From a virus: a DNA stretch of 64,000 nucleotides. Under the pieces are notes generated by a model that was given only the letters and a program-made list of their open reading frames with translations, was not told the origin of the DNA and searched no databases. The stretch covers positions 124,001 to 188,000 of IMG/VR virus record IMGVR_UViG_3300031951_000003. One strand, written 5' to 3'. This document shows, in pieces, positions 40,947 to 49,617 of the stretch. The position numbers were made by a program, and so were the translations under genes. Position 1 is the first letter of the stretch. Each line of letters begins with the position of its first letter.

Positions 40947-41557
40947 GAGTTTGAAGATGAAAGTCCGAGTTGTTTAGCATATCTCCCCACATTACAGGAC
41001 CAATATCCTGCTGTAGTTCTATCTTTCTTTTGGTCACATCTGTGTCTGGCTCTAAAAGATTTAGCCGCCCCTTTATTTCTATTTCTAACTTTCAAATTAG
41101 GGTCACCAAAAGTAACCTTTTTTACTCCACCACCTTTAGATTTTACATATACTGCAAACTTCTTTGGTCCACCTGGTGTTCGGAATGGTTTACCTAATTT
41201 AACGTTTTTTCCTCTATGTTTAGCCTCTCCCAAAACTTCCTCATCATCTAACTCAAATGGGGCATCTAAATAAACAATCTGTTCACCAATCTGAACTCTC
41301 TTACCCAAATCAGATTCAACCATCATAGTATCTTCTTCATTTAATCTAATCTTACCTTGTTTCCATAAATTTCTCACTTCATTTACCAAATCAAAATATC
41401 CCTCCGAATAAACTCTAAAAATATTGTTGGTAAGGGATAATTTATTTTCTATATGATATTTTAGTGCTTCTGAAATTTTAACTTCTTCCCTTAGGATTAG
41501 TGTTTTTTCTAATTCTGCATTCAATGTTTCAGAAATTATTTTTCTTAGGTTTTTCAT
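40940..41557 (-). CDS. Candidate packaged protein with DUF5872-like C-terminus, 205 aa
   Basis: The N-terminus MKNLRKIISETLNAELEK is leader-like (ISE or NAE). The last 85 residues (KHRGKNVKLGKPFRTPGG, AAKSFRARHRCDQKKDRTT, GYWSCNVGRY) match a small basic Cys-containing domain frequent in phage structural proteins, which I believe is DUF5872. Probably binds nucleic acid. Starts 2 nt after the PPK2 stop. Confidence 0.65.
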   Translation of the reverse strand: MKNLRKIISETLNAELEKTLILREEVKISEALKYHIENKLSLTNNIFRVYSEGYFDLVNEVRNLWKQGKIRLNEEDTMMVESDLGKRVQIGEQIVYLDAPFELDDEEVLGEAKHRGKNVKLGKPFRTPGGPKKFAVYVKSKGGGVKKVTFGDPNLKVRNRNKGAAKSFRARHRCDQKKDRTTAGYWSCNVGRYAKQLGLSSSNSW

Positions 41558-41559
41558 AA

Positions 41560-42666
41560 TTAAGAATTTGGTTTTAGAACTGCCAACACTTCAGGAAATT
41601 CTTTATCAAGAACTTTTTCATTTTTCCCTTCGTATGGTATGTTTTGTAGAACATATCTAATGGCATTTAATCCAGACACTCTTTTGTCTTCAGCATCAAT
41701 TATAACCCAAGGGTGATTAAGTGTGGATGTTTTATCGAACAATTTTTCTTTGAACTCTGTGAATCTATCCCACAAGTCTTGCATTTTTGAGTCGTTAGGT
41801 GAGTATTTCCAATATTTGAGAGGAGATTGTTGTCTCATTTTGAATCTTCTTGCTTGAGTGTCTTTGTCGATTGAAAACCAAAGTTTGAATAAATAATCTC
41901 CGTCTTTTACCAAATCATTCTCAAAATCGGCTACATTCTCCATAAAATCTTCATACTCTTCAGGGTTTCCATATCCCATAACAGGTTCTATTAATCCTCT
42001 ATTATACCAACTTCTGTCAAACAAGTTAATCATTCCTGGTCTGATTTGTTTTCTGTAACGATTCCACCAATCCTTTCTATCTTCAGGTGTCGGAACTCCT
42101 AAAGCAATTACATTATAGTATCTTGGATTTAAATTTTCGACAAATTTTTTGATTGTTGCACCTTTACCTGCGGAATCTCTACCTTCGAAAACTATAATCA
42201 CTGTCTTTCCTGTGTGTTTCAACCATTCCTGTAGTTTCAATAATTCAACTTGTAATTCATAAAGCTCCTTCCTGAAAACCTTTTTTGGTATAATTGAAGG
42301 CTCTTCAATTTCGAACTCATAGTCTTCACTTTCAGGTTCTATGCCATATCCACTTCTATCTCTGTATCTGAGAGATGAGATTATTTTACCGAGGTAGTCC
42401 TCAACATTTTTTTTCTTGTCCCCTTTTTTCAACAAAACTTTTCTTAGTCCACGATTCATCATATCAAAATCAATAATTTGTTTGGTCGCAAATTTTGATA
42501 TATCAATTAACATTCTTACAACTTTCGGGCTAAATAATTTCAAAAATTGGAGTGTCTCCACGAATGATTTCAGGTTCACATTCATCTTTGCTCCCTCCAA
42601 TGAATTTTCTTCATTTACAACACCCATCAAAGATTTAAACCTATCTATTTCTGACAATAATTTCAT
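41560..42666 (-). CDS. ppk2: Polyphosphate kinase 2 with phage N-terminal extension
   Basis: 368 aa. FEGRDSAGKGATIKKF is the Walker A loop and NLFDRSWYNRGLIEP the Walker B/lid region of PPK2; KYWKYSPNDSKMQDLWDRF completes the family core. PPK2 moves phosphate between polyphosphate and nucleotides. The first 100 residues are extra and begin MKLLSEIDRFKSLMGVVNEE, like a capsid-targeting leader (VNE), so the enzyme may enter the host with the DNA. The last point is inference. Confidence 0.88.
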   Translation of the reverse strand: MKLLSEIDRFKSLMGVVNEENSLEGAKMNVNLKSFVETLQFLKLFSPKVVRMLIDISKFATKQIIDFDMMNRGLRKVLLKKGDKKKNVEDYLGKIISSLRYRDRSGYGIEPESEDYEFEIEEPSIIPKKVFRKELYELQVELLKLQEWLKHTGKTVIIVFEGRDSAGKGATIKKFVENLNPRYYNVIALGVPTPEDRKDWWNRYRKQIRPGMINLFDRSWYNRGLIEPVMGYGNPEEYEDFMENVADFENDLVKDGDYLFKLWFSIDKDTQARRFKMRQQSPLKYWKYSPNDSKMQDLWDRFTEFKEKLFDKTSTLNHPWVIIDAEDKRVSGLNAIRYVLQNIPYEGKNEKVLDKEFPEVLAVLKPNS

Positions 42667-42677
42667 GTAAAGTTTAT

Positions 42678-42685
42678 TATAAATA
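42678..42685 (-). promoter_or_regulatory. TATTTATA late-type promoter element
   Basis: 11 nt before the ATG at 42666; divergent from the + element at 42709. Confidence 0.5.
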
Positions 42686-42708
42686 CTCCATAAGATGTAG
42701 TTTGAAAG

Positions 42709-42716
42709 TATTTATT
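42709..42716 (+). promoter_or_regulatory. TATTTATT element of the surface-protein operon
   Basis: 20 nt before the ATG at 42737. Confidence 0.45.
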
Positions 42717-42736
42717 GATACCAAGATACTATCGAT

Positions 42737-43237
42737 ATGAAATTATTATTCTCTTTCATATTAGCAACATTTTTGCTAATCCCTGGCCACCACAAAATTC
42801 AAGAACCTAAAAAGGTATTTTTATTACCAATCGAAAATAAAATTGTCATAGGTCCGATGGCAAAAAATCGTAACCTGACGTTTGGTGTTAAAAATATAGT
42901 CTTAGAAAATCTCCAAGAATTAAATTACACCCTCTCAGATTCATTACATAAATCAGACTTTTCTTTGAAGATAGAAATTGTTTATTTCGACATTATGCAA
43001 ACAAATACGGGAATATCTGTGTTCCATAAAAACGATAATGAAACAATCCTTAGAATTAAAGGAACATTGTATAATCAATCAGGTAAAAAATTAAACGATT
43101 ACCTATCTACAGGAAAATCCTCGGAAATCTCTATGTCTACACTGATAATTTCAGAAGGGGGTTCAATAAATCAGCAGTCCGTTTCGAATGTTATAAAAAA
43201 GTCCTCAGAGACATTAATTTTAAATCTTTTCAAGTAA
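42737..43237 (+). CDS. Exported CsgG-like protein (short), 166 aa
   Basis: Signal peptide MKLLFSFILATFLLIPGHH. The segment FGVKNIVLENLQELNY aligns with LGVANIVLEYLSDLNRF of the protein at 46031, so the two are paralogues; strands DFSLKIEIVYFDI and LRIKGTLYN follow the CsgG order. CsgG forms outer-membrane channels for curli. First gene of the surface operon. Confidence 0.55.
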   Translation: MKLLFSFILATFLLIPGHHKIQEPKKVFLLPIENKIVIGPMAKNRNLTFGVKNIVLENLQELNYTLSDSLHKSDFSLKIEIVYFDIMQTNTGISVFHKNDNETILRIKGTLYNQSGKKLNDYLSTGKSSEISMSTLIISEGGSINQQSVSNVIKKSSETLILNLFK

Positions 43238-43238
43238 A

Positions 43239-45146
43239 ATGAAAAAAACCCTTTTGGGGTTGTTACTATTAATAAGTGGTATTAATGGTTACGCACAAAC
43301 CCCAGAAATAGGGCATTTTCAACAACTCGCTACAGTGCGAAGAGGAGACACATTGGATGTTGCATGGTATTACAAACCAGCACAAGGTGTAGACATCCGT
43401 GGTTTCCAAGTCGATTGGCAGTTTAAGAAAACCCTATTTACCCACATTTCAACCACGGTGGATGCTTCAGTGAATAGCAATACACCTGTTGTTGATTATA
43501 AATCATGGGAAAGCTTCAAGTTCGATTCCTACTCCAATGGGAATTACAACTATACAGCTGACGCAGATTGGACCATCGGAAGAAACTATTTGATTTTATC
43601 AAATGGTAATTCCGTAAGTTCAAATGGTTATATAATTCACAACAAATACAAAATTAATAACGTAGGTCCGAACTACGTTTCAGATTCCATAACCTTAAAT
43701 TGGGCTAGGATGATAAAATTAGATGGGACATCAATAGGTGATAACGTAGCAACACTATCATATAAAAAATTAGCAGTTAAACTTCTTGGTAACTTAACAA
43801 TCTCTGGAAAAGTCTTTTTACCTAGCTCAGTGACTTCATCAGGTTTATTACCAACAATCAATTGTTATGATTTCAATACAAATCAACTAATTTCCTCTAC
43901 AGTTCCTAATTCATCTACAGGTAATTACACTTTAACAAATATTGATGAAAATAAGAAATACAAGATTGAGTTGAAATTCCCACAAGATAGTTTGGCTTCT
44001 TTGAGAGATAGAGCTGTTACAATTTCAGATGCGGTAAAAACATATAATGAATTCACTTCAACAGATGTAAATCAAGTTTATGGTCGACAGTTTTTAAGAC
44101 ATCCTCTTTCATATTTGATAGCAGATTTGAATTTGACAGGAACTTTGGATGCTGGAGACCCATATGGAATTTACGCATCAGTATCAGGTCTTAGACCAAT
44201 TGATTTAACAAAATTGATTAATGTTTTCAAAAAGAGTGAGTATGATAGTTTAGTTACAGTATCCTCTACATGGTCAACTTGGAGCTCATACTCTAATCGA
44301 GGTATAATAGTTACAGATTCTGTTGGACTGACAAATCTTACGTTAGATTTGAAATACTTCATACTAGGAGACGTTGATAGAACTCACTCTTCTCCAGTGT
44401 TTGATGCACAAGGTGGTGAAATTATGGCTGCAAATTTCTCAGGAAATTTCAATATTGATATACCAAATCAATATGTTGTTGGTCAACCAATGTATGTTCC
44501 ATTCAATATTCAAACAAATGGATTACAAAACACAGGTCTACAGTTCGAAATGTCTTACGATATCAACAAGGTTAAATTTGAAGAAATACAATCCAATTTG
44601 GGTGGCCCGTGGTTACAATATGTGAATCACGACCCTCAAAAAGGAATAATCCGTTTCGGTGGAATGAATAATCAAAAAACGGGGGCACTGATTGGAGCGG
44701 TGACCCCGTTTAAATTAAAATTTACCGCTGTCAATCCAAGTGAGGATATCGCCACATCAGTTTATGTAAGAAAATTAATGGATGCGTCGCATTCGAATGG
44801 TGACCACTTCAACATAACACTAAATTCAAGTGTAACAGTCCTTACATATAGAGCCATGATGGTTGTAACACCGTCAGAAACAGACAAAATCACGTTTAGA
44901 CTTTTTCCAAATCCAACAGAGAGTTCGATTAACTTAGAAATAAATTTACCAAAACAAACAGTGGTCAATGCATCTATTTATGATATAGGTGGTAAAGAAA
45001 TACTTAATTTAGGTAAAATCCAATCTAATGATGTTGACGTGAAAATAATTAAAAGATTGAACGTTCAAGGTTTAGCCAATGGAGTTTATCAATTAGTAAT
45101 TTTTGACTCCAAGAATAAAACAACTAAACAATTTATAAAAATTTAA
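43239..45146 (+). CDS. Exported cohesin-like protein with type IX sorting domain
   Basis: 635 aa. Signal peptide to about 20 (INGYAQ), a carboxypeptidase-regulatory-like and dockerin-like middle (LNLTGTLDAGDPYG, near 300), a cohesin-like domain about 395-530 (PFNIQTNGLQNTGLQFEMSY) and a C-terminal domain from about 550: FRLFPNPTESSINLEI, IYDIGGKEI, LANGVYQLVI and KQFIKI. The last matches the T9SS type A sorting domain, used to anchor or release proteins at the surface of Bacteroidota. Its presence in viral DNA is unusual. Confidence 0.8.
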   Translation: MKKTLLGLLLLISGINGYAQTPEIGHFQQLATVRRGDTLDVAWYYKPAQGVDIRGFQVDWQFKKTLFTHISTTVDASVNSNTPVVDYKSWESFKFDSYSNGNYNYTADADWTIGRNYLILSNGNSVSSNGYIIHNKYKINNVGPNYVSDSITLNWARMIKLDGTSIGDNVATLSYKKLAVKLLGNLTISGKVFLPSSVTSSGLLPTINCYDFNTNQLISSTVPNSSTGNYTLTNIDENKKYKIELKFPQDSLASLRDRAVTISDAVKTYNEFTSTDVNQVYGRQFLRHPLSYLIADLNLTGTLDAGDPYGIYASVSGLRPIDLTKLINVFKKSEYDSLVTVSSTWSTWSSYSNRGIIVTDSVGLTNLTLDLKYFILGDVDRTHSSPVFDAQGGEIMAANFSGNFNIDIPNQYVVGQPMYVPFNIQTNGLQNTGLQFEMSYDINKVKFEEIQSNLGGPWLQYVNHDPQKGIIRFGGMNNQKTGALIGAVTPFKLKFTAVNPSEDIATSVYVRKLMDASHSNGDHFNITLNSSVTVLTYRAMMVVTPSETDKITFRLFPNPTESSINLEINLPKQTVVNASIYDIGGKEILNLGKIQSNDVDVKIIKRLNVQGLANGVYQLVIFDSKNKTTKQFIKI

Positions 45147-45150
45147 AAAA

Positions 45151-45480
45151 ATGTCAGAAGAACAAACACAAGAGCATAATGACGGAACATGGTCAGGTCT
45201 TAAAAAAACAATCGTAGGAACATTAGGAACAGTAGTTGCTGGGGGAGGTGTGTGGTTAAGCACATTATTATTTGGTGGAAATTCGGATGAGGGCTCTCAA
45301 CAACCTCAACCTGCAACACCAAACATTATCATCAACAACACTCAACAACAGCAACAAGCACCAGCTGGTAAGACAGTAGTCATAAAAGAAGTAAGTCCTT
45401 CATCTTCACCTGCTCAACCAAAAAAGGAAGAGCCGAAACCAAAAAAAGATGACTGGACTAAAGAAGACCCAAAATGGTAA
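45151..45480 (+). CDS. Membrane protein with Gln/Pro-rich tail, 109 aa
   Basis: One Gly-rich membrane segment (about 22-42, TLGTVVAGGGVWLSTLLF), then low complexity (NNTQQQQQAP, PKKEEPKPKKDDW). Small size, single membrane segment and charged tail would suit a holin, antiholin or anchor. Fourth nt after the previous stop. Confidence 0.6.
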   Translation: MSEEQTQEHNDGTWSGLKKTIVGTLGTVVAGGGVWLSTLLFGGNSDEGSQQPQPATPNIIINNTQQQQQAPAGKTVVIKEVSPSSSPAQPKKEEPKPKKDDWTKEDPKW

Positions 45481-45483
45481 TTT

Positions 45484-46029
45484 ATGCAACCTAATAATGG
45501 ATTTAGAGAACTCTTGAGTTCCATGATGAAAAGAAGATGGTGGATTACCGCATTAGTCCTTGGTGGATTTGTGGTGATAATCGGGGCCATTTTCATGGCA
45601 ATTTTTGAACAAAGTGCAATTAGCGGCGAATGGAAAGAATTATTACTTTTATTACTCGGGGCATTTATCGGGTCATATGGTAAAATCATCGACTATTGGT
45701 TTAGTGATACGGATAAAGACAAAATGTTAGTTCAGAAAATGGATGAGGAAGATGGTATCTCATTTTCAAACACTCAAGACGGGACCGTAAAACCAAAAGA
45801 AGAATCAGTAGCAATACTACCAAAATCTGAGGAATACCAAACCACACCATCAAAAACGGGTGTAGAGATAGACGAGGATGGTGATGGTATAATGGATGGT
45901 ATAGATGAAGATGGTGATGGTATAATCGACATGTATTTCGAACATCGTCAGTGTGAACACGTATGGGGAGACATGGACGGTGATGGGGATGAAGAATGTC
46001 TAAAATGTGGTCTAATTAAAAATATTTAA
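45484..46029 (+). CDS. Membrane protein with calcium-binding-type repeats, 181 aa
   Basis: Two membrane segments (about 20-40 and 52-68). Then DEDGDGIMDGIDEDGDGIID, two DxDxDG units of the thrombospondin type-3 or dockerin calcium type, and a C4-like end (CEHVWGD, EECLKCG). The repeat echoes the dockerin-like pieces of the neighbouring surface proteins. Confidence 0.65.
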   Translation: MQPNNGFRELLSSMMKRRWWITALVLGGFVVIIGAIFMAIFEQSAISGEWKELLLLLLGAFIGSYGKIIDYWFSDTDKDKMLVQKMDEEDGISFSNTQDGTVKPKEESVAILPKSEEYQTTPSKTGVEIDEDGDGIMDGIDEDGDGIIDMYFEHRQCEHVWGDMDGDGDEECLKCGLIKNI

Positions 46030-46030
46030 A

Positions 46031-46783
46031 ATGAAAAACTTTTTCAAAAGAAATCAGTATGCAATCATTACAATAATCTGGTTTCTGTTAATGTTTTTGA
46101 TTGCAATTAATTTACCTGCCCAGACTGTTGGAACAACAAAGACTGAACAATATAAAGCAAGTTTTGAAACAAAAATCAATATTGACTCATTGATAGACTA
46201 TGATGGTCCTCAAGTTCCTATTCAAATATTAACAATTGGAATAAGTGATGAGGTATATGAACAATACCCTGAACTTAAAGAGAAGAAAGTTGGTTTGGGA
46301 GTTGCGAATATTGTTTTGGAATACTTGTCCGACTTGAATAGATTTACATTCACTGAAGATAAAACTGAAATTAAAAACAGAATGGTTAAACAATTTCAGG
46401 CTTCTCAGAGTGGAATTTCTCAAGACAAATTAGATGGCAGGGGAAAAATAAGATTAGCACATTATTTTGTCACTGTAGAGGTCTATGATTTTTCTGTGTC
46501 GGAAGATGAAACGGTAAATTTAAAGGATGGTGTCAAGAATACTGTCAATACGAGACTTGGTCTTCAAGTTAGATTTACAGATGCAGAAACAGGTGAAATA
46601 GTTGCTGCAAGTGGTCTTGGTGAAGCAAAAACAGTGAGAGAGCTAACATTACTTAACGATGACAATCTAAGTGATGTAAAGTTCAATCAATCAACTATAG
46701 GAATTACCACGAAAAAAGCATTAGATATTGCTTGTAGTAGAATTCTTGTGAGATTAATTAAAAAGGGTAAATTCCCAAGATAA
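46031..46783 (+). CDS. CsgG-like exported protein, 250 aa
   Basis: N-terminal signal or anchor (about 8-32, ending LPAQTVG) with no lipobox Cys, unlike E. coli CsgG. The body has FTFTEDKTEI, HYFVTVEVYDFSVSE, LGLQVRFTDAETGEIVAASGLGEAK and SRILVRLIKKGKF, following CsgG domain order. A channel or adaptor in the outer membrane is the natural reading. Confidence 0.6.
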   Translation: MKNFFKRNQYAIITIIWFLLMFLIAINLPAQTVGTTKTEQYKASFETKINIDSLIDYDGPQVPIQILTIGISDEVYEQYPELKEKKVGLGVANIVLEYLSDLNRFTFTEDKTEIKNRMVKQFQASQSGISQDKLDGRGKIRLAHYFVTVEVYDFSVSEDETVNLKDGVKNTVNTRLGLQVRFTDAETGEIVAASGLGEAKTVRELTLLNDDNLSDVKFNQSTIGITTKKALDIACSRILVRLIKKGKFPR

Positions 46784-48159
46784 TGTGCAAAAGATTAAGA
46801 ACTTTTTTAAGTATATTCTTTATCTTATTTCTCAGCTCGAAAGTTGAGGGTCAAGTTATGACCACATCATTTACTGACCCGTGTACCAAAGCTGTCACTA
46901 ATTTTACAATACCTCTCCAAGGAGGGACTGTGATATATTTTTATGGTCAATCAAGAACATTCACCGCAGCAGATGTTGCCAGCGGTGAATTTACCAATTG
47001 GACCAACCAAGTTTATGGGGAATACAGAAAAGTTTCCCCATGTTCGGTTCAATCTACGAATGTAATAAGAAATCAAATAACTTCGCAAGTTATCGGGAAC
47101 GTAATCTCAAGTGTTGTTGGGGCTTTGGCATCCGAAACATCAGGAAACTTAGTAACGGACAATTCAAAATCATCAGATAGTAAAAAAACAAAAAAGAACA
47201 ATGAAAATAGTAATAATTCTAATATCTCTCCCTCTTCTAATAGTGGTAATTCTGGGAATGTTGGGTCTACTGGCGGACTTGGCGGTAGCAGTTCGAACAA
47301 TAGTTCGGGGGATAAAAACAGCAATAGTTCTAATGGTGGCGGTGGGAATAGCACATCTTCAACTTCTCAAGGAGGGAATCAAAATAATCAAGGTGAAAAT
47401 TCTTCAACTAATTCAAAAAATCAAAATGAAGAAGTAGCTGTTACTACTCAGATGAACGTTGACTCAAAGAACGAAAAGGGTGGTAGTAATGGGGGTTCGA
47501 AGGCAACAAGGAATAATCCTGTTGTAGTATCCTCCGATTTAACAAGTGCACAAAATTTAGATAAATCATTTACGGGTATCATTAATGTTGGAATGTCACA
47601 GTCCTCGATGACTGGAGCATCGAGTTGGGGGATAACTTCCATGGTTTGGTTTAATTTTAAACAATTCGCTTTGAATGGGAGATACACCAAAATTCATTTC
47701 AGTAATAATGGAAAACTGAAATGGATTCACAACATCAATCTGACTGGCTTGTATACCTATGGTAATTACATGGGATTTGTTGGTTATAGTGCAATTTTGA
47801 ATGCTGGAAAATATGGAGTAACGGGTATGAACGTGAGTGGTATGATAACAAAAGTCACCGACGATAATAATCTTTTCATAAGTCCATCCATTACCGCCTT
47901 TTATACAAGACCTTTCAAATCGGGAAAAAGATTAATTATTTCACCCGAATTATACATAATATCAACACCCCTTGTTTATTCATCGGTCGATAAAGTCACT
48001 GTAAGTGATAGAACGTTTAGTGGATTTTTGGGTTCGGGTTTTGATTATCAACTTACAAGAAGATTTAAAATAAACGTTAATTATAAAGCAAACCTTAGCA
48101 CAAACCCTGAATTTCCAATCTTGTCGTTCTTTTTAATCGGAAGTAAAATAAATCTATGA
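46783..48159 (+). CDS. Exported protein with Ser/Asn/Gly-rich middle and barrel-like end, 458 aa
   Basis: Signal peptide MCKRLRTFLSIFFILFLSS ending KVEGQ. Residues about 125-235 are low complexity (NSSGDKNSNSSNGGGG). The C-terminal 200 residues alternate (NLTGLYTYGNYMGFVGY, FLGSGFDYQLTRRFKINVNYKA) like a beta-barrel ending in KINL. Its ATG overlaps the previous stop by one base. Confidence 0.65.
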   Translation: MCKRLRTFLSIFFILFLSSKVEGQVMTTSFTDPCTKAVTNFTIPLQGGTVIYFYGQSRTFTAADVASGEFTNWTNQVYGEYRKVSPCSVQSTNVIRNQITSQVIGNVISSVVGALASETSGNLVTDNSKSSDSKKTKKNNENSNNSNISPSSNSGNSGNVGSTGGLGGSSSNNSSGDKNSNSSNGGGGNSTSSTSQGGNQNNQGENSSTNSKNQNEEVAVTTQMNVDSKNEKGGSNGGSKATRNNPVVVSSDLTSAQNLDKSFTGIINVGMSQSSMTGASSWGITSMVWFNFKQFALNGRYTKIHFSNNGKLKWIHNINLTGLYTYGNYMGFVGYSAILNAGKYGVTGMNVSGMITKVTDDNNLFISPSITAFYTRPFKSGKRLIISPELYIISTPLVYSSVDKVTVSDRTFSGFLGSGFDYQLTRRFKINVNYKANLSTNPEFPILSFFLIGSKINL

Positions 48160-49589
48160 GAAAATTAATTCTATTATTTCTTCTACTATCATGTTTGGTT
48201 GGATTTTCTCAATCAATAACGGCCCCTGTATCGAGAACATATCAAGTTAATACTTCGAGTCAGGACGCTAGTGGATTTGTTATTAACGGATTTGGTTCTG
48301 AAACGCTTCTAACTTCTATCGGTTTGGTAAATCCACCTGCGGGGGTTACATTTTCAATAACCACAACATTAGGTCTCTCATTTACCACGGGATATAACTC
48401 ATGGAATAATTTGACAAGGATAAGTTTCACGGGAACCATGACAAGTATCAATAATGCACTTGCATCACTTAAAATTAATACGGGTTCATCGACTGGTAAT
48501 GTTCAAATATCGGTTTCAACAACAATAAATCCTGTAGGTTATTATTATAACCCAACCAACGGACACTTTTACAGACCAATTTCTTCACCCGCCACATATG
48601 ACAATTCGAAGGTCTTATCAAATCAACAAACATTTAAAGGTCAAACAGGGTATCTCGTCACAATTACCTCTTCTACAGAGGAGAACTTCATTTTTGCTAA
48701 CGTCCCTCAGAGTAACATTTGGTTTGCACTCAGCGATAGATTACAAGAGGGTTATTGGAGAGTAGATGCTGGTCCTGAGAATGGAACACTTATCAATATT
48801 GGAAATTACAACGGGAATCCACAATCAGGGACTTACCAAAATTGGTGTGGTGGTGAACCTAATGATGCGGGTGGGGAGGATTATGCGGTAACTAAATGGG
48901 GTAGTGGAGGTTGTTGGAACGACTTACCTGGAAGTTGGTCGAACCCCTATATCGTAGAATTTGGAACATGGTCCAATCCTCAAGATGCGACTTTCACCGA
49001 TTTTTATGTTGCAAACACAACTAATAATGTCGCAATAACTAACACTCTTTCAGGAACTGTCTCAATTCCATCTTTATCCCCACTACCAACGTTATCACTA
49101 TATAGGGTTGTGAGCAATTCTGACGTGTTTGTAGAGACGAAAACAGTTAATTCCAATGGAACATACTCATTTACTCTGCCGTCTCAAAATTCGACCTATA
49201 AATTAGTCCCTTCATTAACGACTCAAGGTATATCTAATGTAGATTTCAATTTAGTTTTTGATGAAATCAAAAATGTTAATACACCTCCAATCACACAGTC
49301 AGGTTTGATTATGACAGGGACTAAACAATGGAAAGCTGCAGATGTCAACGAAGATGGTTTAGTTAATTTAGCCGACGCTTATCTAGTTGCCGCACACATA
49401 ACTAATTTTAGACCGATAACGAAGGTATTGTGGTTTCAACCTTCATCATATGACTCAATCACCAAGAACAATTTTGGTTCTGTGAGCCCCGTTACTTTTT
49501 TTTCAGTCACAGTTACAACTTCGAATGTAACTCAAAACATAAAATATTGTATTTTGGGTGATGTCAATCTTTCTCATTCTTCACAATAA
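48156..49589 (+). CDS. Exported C-type-lectin-like and dockerin-like protein, 477 aa
   Basis: Signal peptide ending GFSQ. Residues about 130-270 form a C-type lectin fold: GHFYRPIS, YLVTITSSTEENF, WFALSDR, WCGGEPNDAGGEDYAV (EPN carbohydrate motif) and GGCWNDLP. AADVNEDGLVNLADAYLVAAH near 390 is dockerin-like. The end YCILGDVNLSHSS matches YFILGDVDRTHSS of the protein at 43239, but there the cohesin and sorting domains follow; here the protein stops. Confidence 0.75.
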   Translation: MRKLILLFLLLSCLVGFSQSITAPVSRTYQVNTSSQDASGFVINGFGSETLLTSIGLVNPPAGVTFSITTTLGLSFTTGYNSWNNLTRISFTGTMTSINNALASLKINTGSSTGNVQISVSTTINPVGYYYNPTNGHFYRPISSPATYDNSKVLSNQQTFKGQTGYLVTITSSTEENFIFANVPQSNIWFALSDRLQEGYWRVDAGPENGTLINIGNYNGNPQSGTYQNWCGGEPNDAGGEDYAVTKWGSGGCWNDLPGSWSNPYIVEFGTWSNPQDATFTDFYVANTTNNVAITNTLSGTVSIPSLSPLPTLSLYRVVSNSDVFVETKTVNSNGTYSFTLPSQNSTYKLVPSLTTQGISNVDFNLVFDEIKNVNTPPITQSGLIMTGTKQWKAADVNEDGLVNLADAYLVAAHITNFRPITKVLWFQPSSYDSITKNNFGSVSPVTFFSVTVTTSNVTQNIKYCILGDVNLSHSSQ

Positions 49590-49594
49590 AATAA

Positions 49595-49602
49595 TATTTA
49601 TT
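49595..49602 (+). promoter_or_regulatory. TATTTATT late-type promoter element
   Basis: 15 nt before the endolysin ATG at 49618. Confidence 0.45.
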
Positions 49603-49617
49603 GTAAAGTAAATTACT

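Noticed and set aside
31866-42732. TACCAAGATACTATC at 42718-42732 and its reverse complement at 31866-31880
   Set aside because: A 15-base match in 64 kb of AT-rich DNA is expected by chance, and the surroundings differ.
46031-46783. True curli system
   Set aside because: No CsgA/CsgB-type amyloid repeats or lipobox on the CsgG-like proteins; only the fold order is similar.
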